Assembly: GCA_964613455.1 (NCBI GenBank)
Contig: CAZTGS010000011.1
Span: 1-38,868, forward strand
Length of the DNA: 38,868 bases
Direction of reading: 5' to 3'
DNA from: SCGC-AAA076-P13 sp964613455
GTDB taxonomy: Bacteria > Pseudomonadota > Gammaproteobacteria > Magnimaribacterales > D2472
Every line of letters starts with the position of its first letter. The stretch's first letter is position 1. The notes under the pieces are model-generated. The model was not told the origin of the DNA. It searched no databases and saw only the letters and a program-made list of their open reading frames with translations. Of this stretch, positions 8,439 through 16,778 are shown in pieces. The translations under genes and the position numbers were made by a program.

Positions 8439-11400
8439 TTGAGAGACTTATTAAATTCTTTAAAAACAGGGCAGGATGATTTTACTACCATCTCTGCAGG
8501 GCTAGCTTCTCCTCAAGTAATCAAATCTTGGTCTTTTGGTGAAGTAAAGAAACCTGAAACTATAAACTACAGAACTTTCAAACCAGAAAGAGATGGACTA
8601 TTTTGTTCAAAAATATTTGGACCTATAAAAGACTACGAATGTATTTGTGGAAAGTACAAGAGAATGAAACACAGAGGAGTTGTTTGTGAAAAATGTGGTG
8701 TTGAAGTCACACTAGCAAAAGTTAGAAGAGAAAGAATGGGTCATATAGATTTAGCAGCTCCTGTAGCTCACATTTGGTTCTTAAAATCTTTACCTTCAAG
8801 AATTGGGCTTTTACTTAATACAACACTTAGAGAAATAGAAAGAGTTCTTTACTTCGAAAGCTATATTGTTACTGATCCTGGTCTGACTGAGTTAGAGAAA
8901 GGCCAAATATTAACTGAAGAAGAATGGGTAGAAAAATATGAAGAGTTTGGTGATGAATTCCAAGCTGGAATGGGAGCAGAAGCTGTTCAAATTCTTTTAG
9001 AAGAACTTGATATTAACGAAGAGATTAGAATTATAAGAGAAGAAATCCCTCAAACTAATTCTGAAACCAAGTTAAAGAAACTATCAAAGCGTCTAAAACT
9101 TTTAGAAGCATTTAACGAGTCAGGAAATAGACCTGAGTGGATGGTCATGAATGTTCTTCCTGTTTTACCGCCAGATCTTAGGCCTTTAGTGCCGCTTGAG
9201 GGAGGAAGGTTTGCAACATCTGATCTTAATGACTTATACAGAAGAGTTATAAACAGAAACAATAGGTTAAAAAGACTTCTTGAACTTAGCGCTCCAGAAA
9301 TAATTGTAAGAAATGAAAAAAGAATGCTTCAAGAATCTGTAGATGCATTACTTGATAATGGAAGAAGAGGAAGAGTAATCACTGGAACAAACAAACGTCC
9401 ATTGAAATCACTTGCCGACATGATCAAAGGTAAAGGCGGAAGATTTAGACAGAATTTATTAGGAAAAAGAGTAGATTACTCTGGAAGATCTGTAATCGTT
9501 TCCGGACCTACTTTGAAATTACATCAATGCGGACTCCCTAAGAAGATGGCTTTAGAGTTATTCAAACCATTTGTTTATGGAAAATTAGAACAAAGAGAGC
9601 TTGCAACTACTATTAAGGCTGCAAAAAAACTTGTTGAAAGAGAAACTCCTGAGGTTTGGGAAGTTCTTGAAGATGTTATAAGAGAGCATCCTGTAATGCT
9701 TAATAGAGCTCCAACACTTCATAGACTAGGTCTTCAAGCTTTTGAACCAAAGCTTATCGAAGGAAAGGCAATCCAACTTCATCCTTTAGTTTGTGTTGCA
9801 TTTAATGCTGACTTTGATGGAGATCAGATGGCTGTTCATGTCCCATTAACATTAGAAGCTCAACTCGAAGCTAGAGCTTTGATGATGTCTACAAATAATA
9901 TTCTATCACCTGCTGACGGAGCTCCTATTATTAATCCAACACAGGACATTGTCTTAGGTCTTTATTATATGACTCGTGATAATGCTAGTGCTACTGGTCT
10001 TGGACGAGTATTTAGTGATCCTGATGAAGTTTTAAGAGCCTATGAAACTGAAACATTAGATATTCATTCTGCTATTAAAGTAAGAATTACTGATCAAGAT
10101 GGTGAAAGAGCTATTCATGAAAGTACAGTGGGTAGAGTTTTAATATGGAGAATCACTCCTAGTGAAGTTGGTTTTGAAAATATTAACAAAGTTCTAACTA
10201 AAAAACTTGTTTCAAAACTTGTAGATATTTCATACAGAAAAGCTGGTTTAAAGAAAACTGTTATTTTTGCTGATCAACTTATGTATTTAGGTTTTGATTT
10301 CTCAACAAGATCAGGTTCTTCAATTGGCGTTAATGATTTTGTTATTCCAGAACAAAAAGCAAAAATCATTGATGACTCTGAAAAAGAAGTTAAAGCAATT
10401 GAGAAGCAATTTGATTCAGGTCTTGTAACAAGAGGCGAAAGATATAATAAAGTTATTGATATTTGGTCTAGAGCTAATGAACAAGTAGCTAAAGCTATGA
10501 TGGAAAAAATTAGCATGGAAACTGCTGTAACTCCAGACGGTGAAGAGGTTGAACAGTCATCGTTTAACTCTGTATACATATATGCAGATTCTGGAGCAAG
10601 GGGATCTCCTGCTCAGATCAGACAGCTTTCGGGTATGAGAGGTTTAATGTCTAAGCCTGATGGATCTATCATTGAAACACCTATTACAGCAAACTTCAGA
10701 GAAGGTTTGTCCGTTCTTCAATACTTTATTTCTACTCACGGAGCCAGAAAAGGTCTTGCTGATACAGCGCTTAAAACTGCAAACTCTGGATACTTAACAA
10801 GAAGACTTTGTGACGTATCAATGGACTCTGTTATTAATATTGATGATTGTGGAACTGAAAACTCTATAACAGTTACATCAATTATTGATGGTGGTGAGAT
10901 AATACAAGCACTTACAGATAGAATTTTAGGAAGAGTTATTGCTGAACCTATTTTAGATGCTGATGGTAACGAAATCTTTGCTAAGGATACTATGTTGGAT
11001 GAGGATGCTGTTGATAGCATTGACTCACTAAATCTAGCTACACTAAAAGTAAGATCTCCAATGACATGTGAAGCTTCTATTGGAGTTTGTTCAAAATGTT
11101 ACGGCAGAGATTTAGCTAGAGGTCACCTAGTTCATAGAGGTGAGGCTGTTGGTGTTGTAGCTGCTCAATCTATTGGTGAGCCAGGTACTCAGTTAACTAT
11201 GCGTACTTTCCACATTGGTGGTGCTGCATCTAGTACATCTGAAGATAATGCAATATTTAATAAAAATGTTGGTGTCGTCTCTTTCTCTGAAGATATGAAG
11301 ACAGTAACAAATAAAGATAAATTAGAAGTTGTCGTTTCTAGAAACGCAATGGCAACCATTACAGAGCCAAGTGGAAAAATTACTGAACAATATAAAGTTC

Positions 11401-12620
11401 CATACGGAGCTACTTTAGAAGTAAAAAATGATGCTGATCTGCAAGCTGGTGTAAAAGTCGCTTCATGGGATCCATACACACGACCAATTGTTGCTGAAGT
11501 ATCAGGTAAAGTTAAATTTGTTGATATAGAAGATGGGGTAACTGTTAGAGAGCAAATGGATGAACTTACTGGACTTTCTAGTATTGAAATAATTGAAGTA
11601 TCTGACAGACCAACTGCTGGTAGAGATCTTGCTCCAAAGGTGTTAATAGTTGACTCTAAAGGTAAAACTATCTTAAGTGGAGATTTTAATGCTCCTGCTG
11701 AGTATCCTTTGCCTGCTGGAGGATTAGTTAATCTAAGTAACGGTCAAAAGTTAACTGCAGGTGAGGTTATCGCTAGAATGCCATTAGTTGCTTCAAAAAC
11801 TAAAGATATCACTGGTGGATTGCCTAGAGTTGCCGATCTCTTTGAAGCCAGAAAACCTAAAGATGCATCTGTTTTATCTGAAGAAACAGGCATTATTTCT
11901 TTTGGTAAGGAAACCAAAGGAAAAATCAGACTCGTTATCACTCCTGAGGGCGCTACTAAAAAAGCTCAGAATACTGAAATGTTAATTCCAAAACATAGAA
12001 CTCTTTCTGTATTTGAGGGTGAAAGAATAACAAAGGGAGATATCGTTTCTGATGGTCCTTATAGCCCCCATGATATTTTAAGGCTTAAAGGAATTCCGGA
12101 ATTAACAAACTTTATTGTTAATGAAATTCAGGATGTTTACAGGCTTCAAGGTGTATCAATTAATGATAAGCATATTGAAACTATTTTAAGACAAATGCTT
12201 AGAAAAGCCTTAATCGTAGATGGTTGTGATACTAAATTTATTCAGGGCGACCAAGTAAGTTATGCTGAATTGAAAGAAGAAAATGCAAAAGTAGAATCTT
12301 CTGGAAAAACTCCTGCTGAGTTTGAAAGAGTTTTACTTGGTATAACAAAAGCTTCTTTAGCTACAGATTCATTTATCTCAGCTGCATCCTTCCAAGAGAC
12401 AACAAGAGTTCTTACGGAAGCTGCTGTTACAGGTAAGAAAGATCATTTAAGAGGACTAAAAGAAAATGTTGTTGTTGGAAGACTTATTCCAGCTGGAACA
12501 GGCATGGAATTCCATGATCGATTAAAGAATAAAAAACAATACGATCTTGAGGAAACAACCTTATCTGCAGACGATATCGAAGCAGCTCTAAGGCAAGAAC
12601 TTCAAGAAAGCGAGGAATAA
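8439..12620 (+). CDS. rpoC: DNA-directed RNA polymerase subunit beta'
   Basis: Beta' carries the active-site magnesium. The 1393-residue product starts with TTG and reads MRDLLNSLKTG, similar in form to the E. coli start MKDLLKFLK. The zinc finger cysteines are C68, C70, C83 and C86; the catalytic NADFDGDQ motif places the aspartates at 458, 460 and 462; a second cysteine cluster CEASIGVCSKC lies near 890; the bridge-helix/trigger-loop region QSIGEPGTQLTMRTFHIGG follows. The large segment between about 930 and 1120 fits the SI3 insertion of gammaproteobacterial beta'. An 8-bp hairpin follows the stop. Confidence 0.99.
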   Translation: MRDLLNSLKTGQDDFTTISAGLASPQVIKSWSFGEVKKPETINYRTFKPERDGLFCSKIFGPIKDYECICGKYKRMKHRGVVCEKCGVEVTLAKVRRERMGHIDLAAPVAHIWFLKSLPSRIGLLLNTTLREIERVLYFESYIVTDPGLTELEKGQILTEEEWVEKYEEFGDEFQAGMGAEAVQILLEELDINEEIRIIREEIPQTNSETKLKKLSKRLKLLEAFNESGNRPEWMVMNVLPVLPPDLRPLVPLEGGRFATSDLNDLYRRVINRNNRLKRLLELSAPEIIVRNEKRMLQESVDALLDNGRRGRVITGTNKRPLKSLADMIKGKGGRFRQNLLGKRVDYSGRSVIVSGPTLKLHQCGLPKKMALELFKPFVYGKLEQRELATTIKAAKKLVERETPEVWEVLEDVIREHPVMLNRAPTLHRLGLQAFEPKLIEGKAIQLHPLVCVAFNADFDGDQMAVHVPLTLEAQLEARALMMSTNNILSPADGAPIINPTQDIVLGLYYMTRDNASATGLGRVFSDPDEVLRAYETETLDIHSAIKVRITDQDGERAIHESTVGRVLIWRITPSEVGFENINKVLTKKLVSKLVDISYRKAGLKKTVIFADQLMYLGFDFSTRSGSSIGVNDFVIPEQKAKIIDDSEKEVKAIEKQFDSGLVTRGERYNKVIDIWSRANEQVAKAMMEKISMETAVTPDGEEVEQSSFNSVYIYADSGARGSPAQIRQLSGMRGLMSKPDGSIIETPITANFREGLSVLQYFISTHGARKGLADTALKTANSGYLTRRLCDVSMDSVINIDDCGTENSITVTSIIDGGEIIQALTDRILGRVIAEPILDADGNEIFAKDTMLDEDAVDSIDSLNLATLKVRSPMTCEASIGVCSKCYGRDLARGHLVHRGEAVGVVAAQSIGEPGTQLTMRTFHIGGAASSTSEDNAIFNKNVGVVSFSEDMKTVTNKDKLEVVVSRNAMATITEPSGKITEQYKVPYGATLEVKNDADLQAGVKVASWDPYTRPIVAEVSGKVKFVDIEDGVTVREQMDELTGLSSIEIIEVSDRPTAGRDLAPKVLIVDSKGKTILSGDFNAPAEYPLPAGGLVNLSNGQKLTAGEVIARMPLVASKTKDITGGLPRVADLFEARKPKDASVLSEETGIISFGKETKGKIRLVITPEGATKKAQNTEMLIPKHRTLSVFEGERITKGDIVSDGPYSPHDILRLKGIPELTNFIVNEIQDVYRLQGVSINDKHIETILRQMLRKALIVDGCDTKFIQGDQVSYAELKEENAKVESSGKTPAEFERVLLGITKASLATDSFISAASFQETTRVLTEAAVTGKKDHLRGLKENVVVGRLIPAGTGMEFHDRLKNKKQYDLEETTLSADDIEAALRQELQESEE

Positions 12621-12624
12621 TCTT

Positions 12625-12658
12625 GACCGCGACCAATCTGCTCTATAGAATCGCGGTC
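12625..12658 (+). promoter_or_regulatory. Perfect 8-bp hairpin between rpoC and rpsL
   Basis: GACCGCGA (12625-12632) pairs exactly with TCGCGGTC (12651-12658) around an 18-nt loop. It is GC-rich in AT-rich surroundings and begins four bases after the rpoC stop. No U-run follows (TAACAACTAAAAC), so it is not a standard intrinsic terminator. It is the only structured spacer around rpsL and rpsG, as the rpsL-rpsG gap is two bases. It may be a processing site, a partial attenuator between rpoC and the str genes, or a ribosomal-protein target. Confidence 0.6.
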
Positions 12659-12676
12659 TAACAACTAAAACATATT

Positions 12677-13048
12677 ATGGCAACAGTAAATCAGTTATTA
12701 AAAAAGTCTAGAAAACCTAAAGTTAGAAAGACAGATGTACCGGCATTAAAAGCATGTCCCCAAAGAAGGGGTGTTTGTACTCGTGTCTACACCACAACAC
12801 CCAAGAAGCCTAATTCAGCTTTAAGAAAAGTGTGCAGAGTTAGACTGACTAGTGGGTTTGAAGTTACTTCTTACATTGGTGGGGAAGGTCATAATCTTCA
12901 AGAACATTCACTAGTTTTAATTCGAGGTGGAAGAGTTAAAGATTTGCCTGGTGTGAGATATCACACAGTTAGAGGAACACTTGATACTTCAGGTGTAGCA
13001 AATAGAAAACAAAGAAGATCTAAATATGGAGCCAAAAAAGGTAAATAA
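12677..13048 (+). CDS. rpsL: 30S ribosomal protein S12
   Basis: S12 sits at the decoding centre and controls accuracy. The 123-residue product (E. coli 124) has the TTTPKKPNSALRKV loop with K43 and the GGRVKDLPGVRYH loop with K88 and D89. These are the streptomycin-sensitive residues, and D89 is the usual methylthiolation site. The start has only a poor Shine-Dalgarno and lies 18 nt after the hairpin that follows rpoC. Gene order rpsL-rpsG-fusA is the str operon; here it is joined directly to rpoBC. Confidence 0.98.
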   Translation: MATVNQLLKKSRKPKVRKTDVPALKACPQRRGVCTRVYTTTPKKPNSALRKVCRVRLTSGFEVTSYIGGEGHNLQEHSLVLIRGGRVKDLPGVRYHTVRGTLDTSGVANRKQRRSKYGAKKGK

Positions 13049-13050
13049 TT

Positions 13051-13521
13051 ATGCCAAGAAGAAGAAGTCCCGAGAAGAGAAAAGTATTACCAGATCCTAA
13101 GTACAAAGACGTAATTCTTGCAAAGTTCATGAATAACCTTATGAAAGATGGAAAAAAATCTGTTGCAGAAAAAATTGTCTATGGAGCATTTGAGCAAATG
13201 ACAAAAACCTCAAAAGAAGATCCTTTAAGTATTTTTATGAAAGCCTTAGATGAAGTAAGTCCAGTAGTTGAGGTTAAGTCTAGAAGAGTTGGTGGGGCTA
13301 ACTATCAAGTGCCTATAGAAATTAGACCAGCGAGAAGACAAGCTCTTGCAATGAGATGGATCGTTGAAGCTGCAAGAAAAAGAAGTGAAAAATCAATGAA
13401 CCTTAGATTGGCAGGTGAATTAATGGACGCTTCTGAGAAGAAAGGTTCAGCTGTTAGAAAAAGAGAAGATGTTCATAAGATGGCAGAAGCTAACAAAGCT
13501 TTTTCACACTTCAGATTTTAA
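13051..13521 (+). CDS. rpsG: 30S ribosomal protein S7
   Basis: S7 starts assembly of the 30S head by binding the 3' major domain of 16S rRNA. The 156-residue product begins MPRRRSPEKRKVLPDPKY and has the conserved RRVGGANYQVPIEIRP stretch (near 78-93) and a C-terminal part ending in AFSHFRF. It starts two bases after the rpsL stop. In E. coli a spacer between rpsL and rpsG carries the S7 repression site; that spacer does not exist here. Confidence 0.98.
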   Translation: MPRRRSPEKRKVLPDPKYKDVILAKFMNNLMKDGKKSVAEKIVYGAFEQMTKTSKEDPLSIFMKALDEVSPVVEVKSRRVGGANYQVPIEIRPARRQALAMRWIVEAARKRSEKSMNLRLAGELMDASEKKGSAVRKREDVHKMAEANKAFSHFRF

Positions 13522-13541
13522 TCATTAATCAAATATAAATT

Positions 13542-15644
13542 ATGGCAAGACAAATTGTTTTAAATAAATATCGTAATGTCGGTATTTGTGCACACGTAGA
13601 TGCTGGAAAAACCACCACCACAGAAAGGGTGCTTTTTTATACTGGCCTATCACATAAAATCGGTGAAGTTCATGACGGTGCCGCTGTTATGGATTGGATG
13701 GAGCAAGAGCAAGAAAGAGGTATTACTATTACTTCTGCTGCAACAACTTGTTTTTGGAGTGGAATGGAACAACAATTCCCTCAACATAGAATAAATATTA
13801 TTGACACACCTGGTCACGTTGACTTTACTATTGAGGTCGAAAGATCTCTAAGAGTTTTAGATGGAGCTGTTGTTGTTTTTTGTGCAACCTCAGGTGTTGA
13901 GCCTCAATCAGAAACAGTTTGGAGACAAGCCAATAGATATGAAGTTCCAAGAGTCGTCTTTGTTAACAAAATGGACAGAGCTGGTGCTAATTTTGAAAGA
14001 GTTGTTGATCAAATTAAAGATAGGCTTCAAGCAAATATAGTTCCTATTCAATACAATATTGGCTCCGAAGAGGAATTTAAAGGCGTGGTTGATTTAATAA
14101 AGATGCGCGCAATCTACTGGAATGAGGAAGATCAAGGATTAACTTTTGAAGAAAAAGATATTCCTGAGGATCTAATGGATAAATGCAATAAGTTAAGAGA
14201 AGAAATGGTCGAAGCAGCAGCTGAAGCTAATGAAGAACTTATGGATGCCTATTTAGAATCAGGTGAGCTTTCAATAGAACAAATTAAGCAAGGTTTAAGA
14301 TTAAGATCATTAGCAAATGAATTAATTGTTGGTTTATGTGGCTCTGCCTTTAAAAATAAAGGCGTGCAAGCTATGTTGGATGCAGTTGTAGAATTCTTAC
14401 CTGCACCCGATGAGGTTAAAGCTATTACTGGAGTTATACCGAATAATTCTCAAGAGGATGAAGAGGAAGACACAAGAAAATCATCTGATGATGAGCCATT
14501 TTCAGCACTTGCTTTTAAAATAGCAACAGATCCATTTGTTGGTACCCTAACATTTATTAGAGTTTATTCTGGAGTCCTTGCAGTAGGTGATGCAGTTGTA
14601 AATTCAACAAAATCTAAAAAAGAAAGAGTTGGAAGAATGGTACAAATGCATTCAAACAATAGAGAAGAAATTAAAGAGGTTAGAGCTGGTGATATTGCAG
14701 CCTGTATAGGCCTGAAAGATATTACTACAGGTGATACTCTATCAGATGCTAATAGACAGATCGTTTTAGAAAGAATGGACTTTCCTGAACCTGTTATTTC
14801 AGTAGCTGTTGAACCAAAGTCTAAGCCTGACCAAGAAAAGATGTCTCTTGCTTTAGGAAAGTTAGCTCAAGAAGATCCTTCGTTCAGAGTCACAAGTGAT
14901 GAAGAATCAGGACAAACAATTATTTCTGGAATGGGTGAACTTCATTTAGACGTTTTAGTTGATAGAATGAGAAGAGAATTCTCTGTTGAAGCAAATATAG
15001 GCAAACCTCAAGTAGCATACAGAGAAACCATCAAAGAAACCGTTGAGGTAGAAGGAAAATTTGTTAGACAAAGTGGTGGTAAAGGTCAATACGGTCATGT
15101 TTGGGTAAAATTAGAACCACTAGGTTTGGATGATGAATATGAATTCGTTGATAAGATTGTAGGTGGAGCAATTCCAAAGGAATATATACCAGCAGTCAAC
15201 AAAGGTATTCAAGAACAAATGCAAAATGGTGTTATAGCCGGATATCCGTTGCTTGCTCTTAGAGCAACTTTATATGATGGATCATTCCATGATGTTGATT
15301 CAAACGAAATGGCTTTTAAAATTGCTGGATCATATGCACTTAAAGACGGAGCTAATAAAGCTAAACCAGCATTACTTGAACCAGTTATGAAAGTTGTAGT
15401 TGTTACTCCTGAGGAGCATATGGGAGACGTTGTAGGCGACTTAAATAGAAGAAGAGGAATTATTTTGGGTATGGATGATATAACTTCTGGTAAAGAAGTT
15501 TCATCTGAAGTTCCTTTAGCGGAGATGTTTGGATATGCTACAGATTTAAGATCTGCAACTCAAGGAAGAGCTACATTTACAATGGAATTTACTAAGTATG
15601 GTGAAGTTCCAAAAAATATAGCTGAAGGTTTAAAAACTTCATAA
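13542..15644 (+). CDS. fusA: Elongation factor G (EF-G)
   Basis: EF-G is the translocase GTPase. The 700 residues (E. coli 704) show the P-loop AHVDAGKT (17-24), the RGITI switch, DTPGHVDFT, and the guanine-specific NKMD motif in FVNKMDRAGANF. Domain II starts near DDEPFSALAFKIATDPFVG, just after a short acidic linker EDEEEDTRKSSDD, and domain IV holds GQYGHVWVKLEPL. ATG at 13542 follows rpsG by 20 nt. The tuf gene that usually follows fusA is missing, and a 125-nt promoter-bearing strip comes next. Confidence 0.98.
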   Translation: MARQIVLNKYRNVGICAHVDAGKTTTTERVLFYTGLSHKIGEVHDGAAVMDWMEQEQERGITITSAATTCFWSGMEQQFPQHRINIIDTPGHVDFTIEVERSLRVLDGAVVVFCATSGVEPQSETVWRQANRYEVPRVVFVNKMDRAGANFERVVDQIKDRLQANIVPIQYNIGSEEEFKGVVDLIKMRAIYWNEEDQGLTFEEKDIPEDLMDKCNKLREEMVEAAAEANEELMDAYLESGELSIEQIKQGLRLRSLANELIVGLCGSAFKNKGVQAMLDAVVEFLPAPDEVKAITGVIPNNSQEDEEEDTRKSSDDEPFSALAFKIATDPFVGTLTFIRVYSGVLAVGDAVVNSTKSKKERVGRMVQMHSNNREEIKEVRAGDIAACIGLKDITTGDTLSDANRQIVLERMDFPEPVISVAVEPKSKPDQEKMSLALGKLAQEDPSFRVTSDEESGQTIISGMGELHLDVLVDRMRREFSVEANIGKPQVAYRETIKETVEVEGKFVRQSGGKGQYGHVWVKLEPLGLDDEYEFVDKIVGGAIPKEYIPAVNKGIQEQMQNGVIAGYPLLALRATLYDGSFHDVDSNEMAFKIAGSYALKDGANKAKPALLEPVMKVVVVTPEEHMGDVVGDLNRRRGIILGMDDITSGKEVSSEVPLAEMFGYATDLRSATQGRATFTMEFTKYGEVPKNIAEGLKTS

Positions 15645-15674
15645 TTTTATAGTTTATAAAACTATCCAATTGTG

Positions 15675-15704
15675 TTGACAGCATAGCTGTCGGGGGCTTA
15701 GAAT
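15675..15704 (+). promoter_or_regulatory. Sigma70-type promoter for the rpsJ-rplQ gene run
   Basis: A perfect -35 TTGACA (15675-15680) is separated by 18 bases from the -10 TAGAAT (15699-15704). The expected transcript start is near 15711, giving a leader of about 60 nt to rpsJ. The -35 is embedded in a perfect inverted repeat, GACAGC-ATA-GCTGTC (15677-15691). It is one of the two best promoter matches seen in the window and is the natural start for the S10-spc-alpha genes. Confidence 0.75.
15677..15691 (+). repeat. Perfect inverted repeat over the S10 promoter -35
   Basis: GACAGC, a three-base ATA centre and GCTGTC form a 15-nt perfect palindrome that covers the last four bases of the -35 hexamer and the start of the spacer. 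It could be an operator, a hairpin ending fusA transcripts (the following bases are GGGGG, not a U-run), or chance. Confidence 0.6.
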
Positions 15705-15769
15705 ACGCCACATTTTGCGATAAGCAGAACGAATTTTTAAAAGTAAGATAGGGATAATAAAGGTAATAA

Positions 15770-16081
15770 ATGGATAATCAATCAATCAGAATTAGGCTTA
15801 AAGCTTTTGATTACAGACTGATAGATGCTTCAGCAAAATTGATTGTAGAAACTGTTAAAAAAACAGGAGCTATCATCAACGGGCCTATACCTTTACCTGT
15901 CAAGAAAGAAAGAACAACGATATTAAAATCTCCGCATAAAGATAAAGATGCTAGAGATCAATATGAGATTGTTACTTACAAAAGACTTATGGATATAGTC
16001 CAGCCAACTGATAAAACAGTTGATGCTTTAATGAAATTAGATCTATCTTCAGGGGTAGACGTTCAGATAAGCCTGGGTTAA
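15770..16081 (+). CDS. rpsJ: 30S ribosomal protein S10 (NusE)
   Basis: S10 is a 30S head protein and, as NusE, pairs with NusB in antitermination and with NusG in transcription-translation coupling. The product has 103 residues, the E. coli length, with IRIRLKAFDYRLID at the start, GPIPLPVKKERTTILKSPHKDKDARDQYE split over residues 38-66, and an end in DVQISLG. Start ATG follows AAAGG (15759-15763) with six bases spacing. It is first in the S10 gene set and about 60 nt downstream of the predicted transcript start. The 61-nt spacer after it holds an rRNA-like element. Confidence 0.98.
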   Translation: MDNQSIRIRLKAFDYRLIDASAKLIVETVKKTGAIINGPIPLPVKKERTTILKSPHKDKDARDQYEIVTYKRLMDIVQPTDKTVDALMKLDLSSGVDVQISLG

Positions 16082-16090
16082 TTCAAAATA

Positions 16091-16136
16091 TAACGCGAAC
16101 GCGGCCATAGAGGGTGATTAGCCCCGTATAAAGGAG
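16091..16136 (+). promoter_or_regulatory. 23S rRNA-like element before rplC, candidate L4 autoregulatory site
   Basis: The rpsJ-rplC spacer contains CCATAGAGGGTGA (16105-16117) and AGCCCCGTA (16120-16128). E. coli 23S rRNA domain I has ATACAGGGTGACAGCCCCGTA, so the core matches with one added base in the loop and one or two substitutions; forms with CCATAG before this core also occur in bacterial 23S genes (from memory). GGG at 16112-16114 can pair with CCC at 16122-16124 around a seven-base loop. AAGGAG, the rplC Shine-Dalgarno, follows at 16131-16136. That part of 23S rRNA belongs to the L4 binding region, and L4 is encoded two genes downstream. Sequence likeness is seen; regulation is inferred. 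Confidence 0.6.
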
Positions 16137-16142
16137 ATAAAA

Positions 16143-16778
16143 TTGAGCATAGGCTTAATAGGAAAAAAATCTGGAATGTCTCGTCTTTTCCTAGAAGACG
16201 GAGAGTCAGTCCCAGTTACTGCAATATCAGTTTGTGGTAACTTTTTAGCAGATATTAAAACATCAGAGAGAGATGGTTATAACGCTTTTGTTGTATCAAA
16301 GGTAACCAAATCTAATAATATCAATAAATCAAAGAGTGAGTTCTACAAAAAAATCAATTTACAACCAGGAATTCTAGCTGAATTTAGAGCTGGTGAAAAA
16401 ATCAATGAAGAATATCAAGTTGGAAAGCATTTAACTGCTGATATATTTGAAGTTGGCCAATATGTTGATGTAACTGGAACTTCAAAGGGTAAGGGTTATG
16501 CTGGTGTTATAAAGCGTCATAATTTTGCAATGCAAGACGCAACACATGGTAATTCTCTATCTCATAGAGCACATGGCTCCATCGGTCAGTGTCAGACTCC
16601 AGGAAGAGTTTGGAAAGGTAAAAAAATGTCAGGACATATGGGTAATGTACAAAAGACTGTTCAGAGTTTAAAAATAGTAGATTTAGATTTAGAGAACAGT
16701 GTCATATATATTCGAGGCGCAGTTCCAGGCTTTAATGGATCTGATTTAAAAATTAAACCATCTCTTAAAAGATCATGA
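16143..16778 (+). CDS. rplC: 50S ribosomal protein L3
   Basis: L3 is an early assembly protein that reaches toward the peptidyl transferase centre. The 211-residue product starts with TTG, placed six bases after AAGGAG and reading MSIGLIGKKSGMSRLF, a standard L3 start. The conserved HGNSLSHRAHGSIGQCQTPG region (about residues 135-154) contains the glutamine that is methylated in E. coli L3 (GQ step). It overlaps rplD by four bases (ATGA). The weak TTG start next to an rRNA-like spacer makes this the likely control point for L3, L4 and the downstream genes. Confidence 0.97.
   Translation: MSIGLIGKKSGMSRLFLEDGESVPVTAISVCGNFLADIKTSERDGYNAFVVSKVTKSNNINKSKSEFYKKINLQPGILAEFRAGEKINEEYQVGKHLTADIFEVGQYVDVTGTSKGKGYAGVIKRHNFAMQDATHGNSLSHRAHGSIGQCQTPGRVWKGKKMSGHMGNVQKTVQSLKIVDLDLENSVIYIRGAVPGFNGSDLKIKPSLKRS

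Noticed and set aside
10274..10579. Antisense reading frames within rpoB and rpoC (also 10736-11020, 11189-11479)
   Set aside because: They mirror the codon pattern of conserved genes on the other strand and show no family likeness or ribosome binding site.
15649..15665. ATAGTTT-ATA-AAACTAT hairpin after fusA as terminator
   Set aside because: AT-only weak stem and no U-run after it; could be chance in AT-rich DNA.
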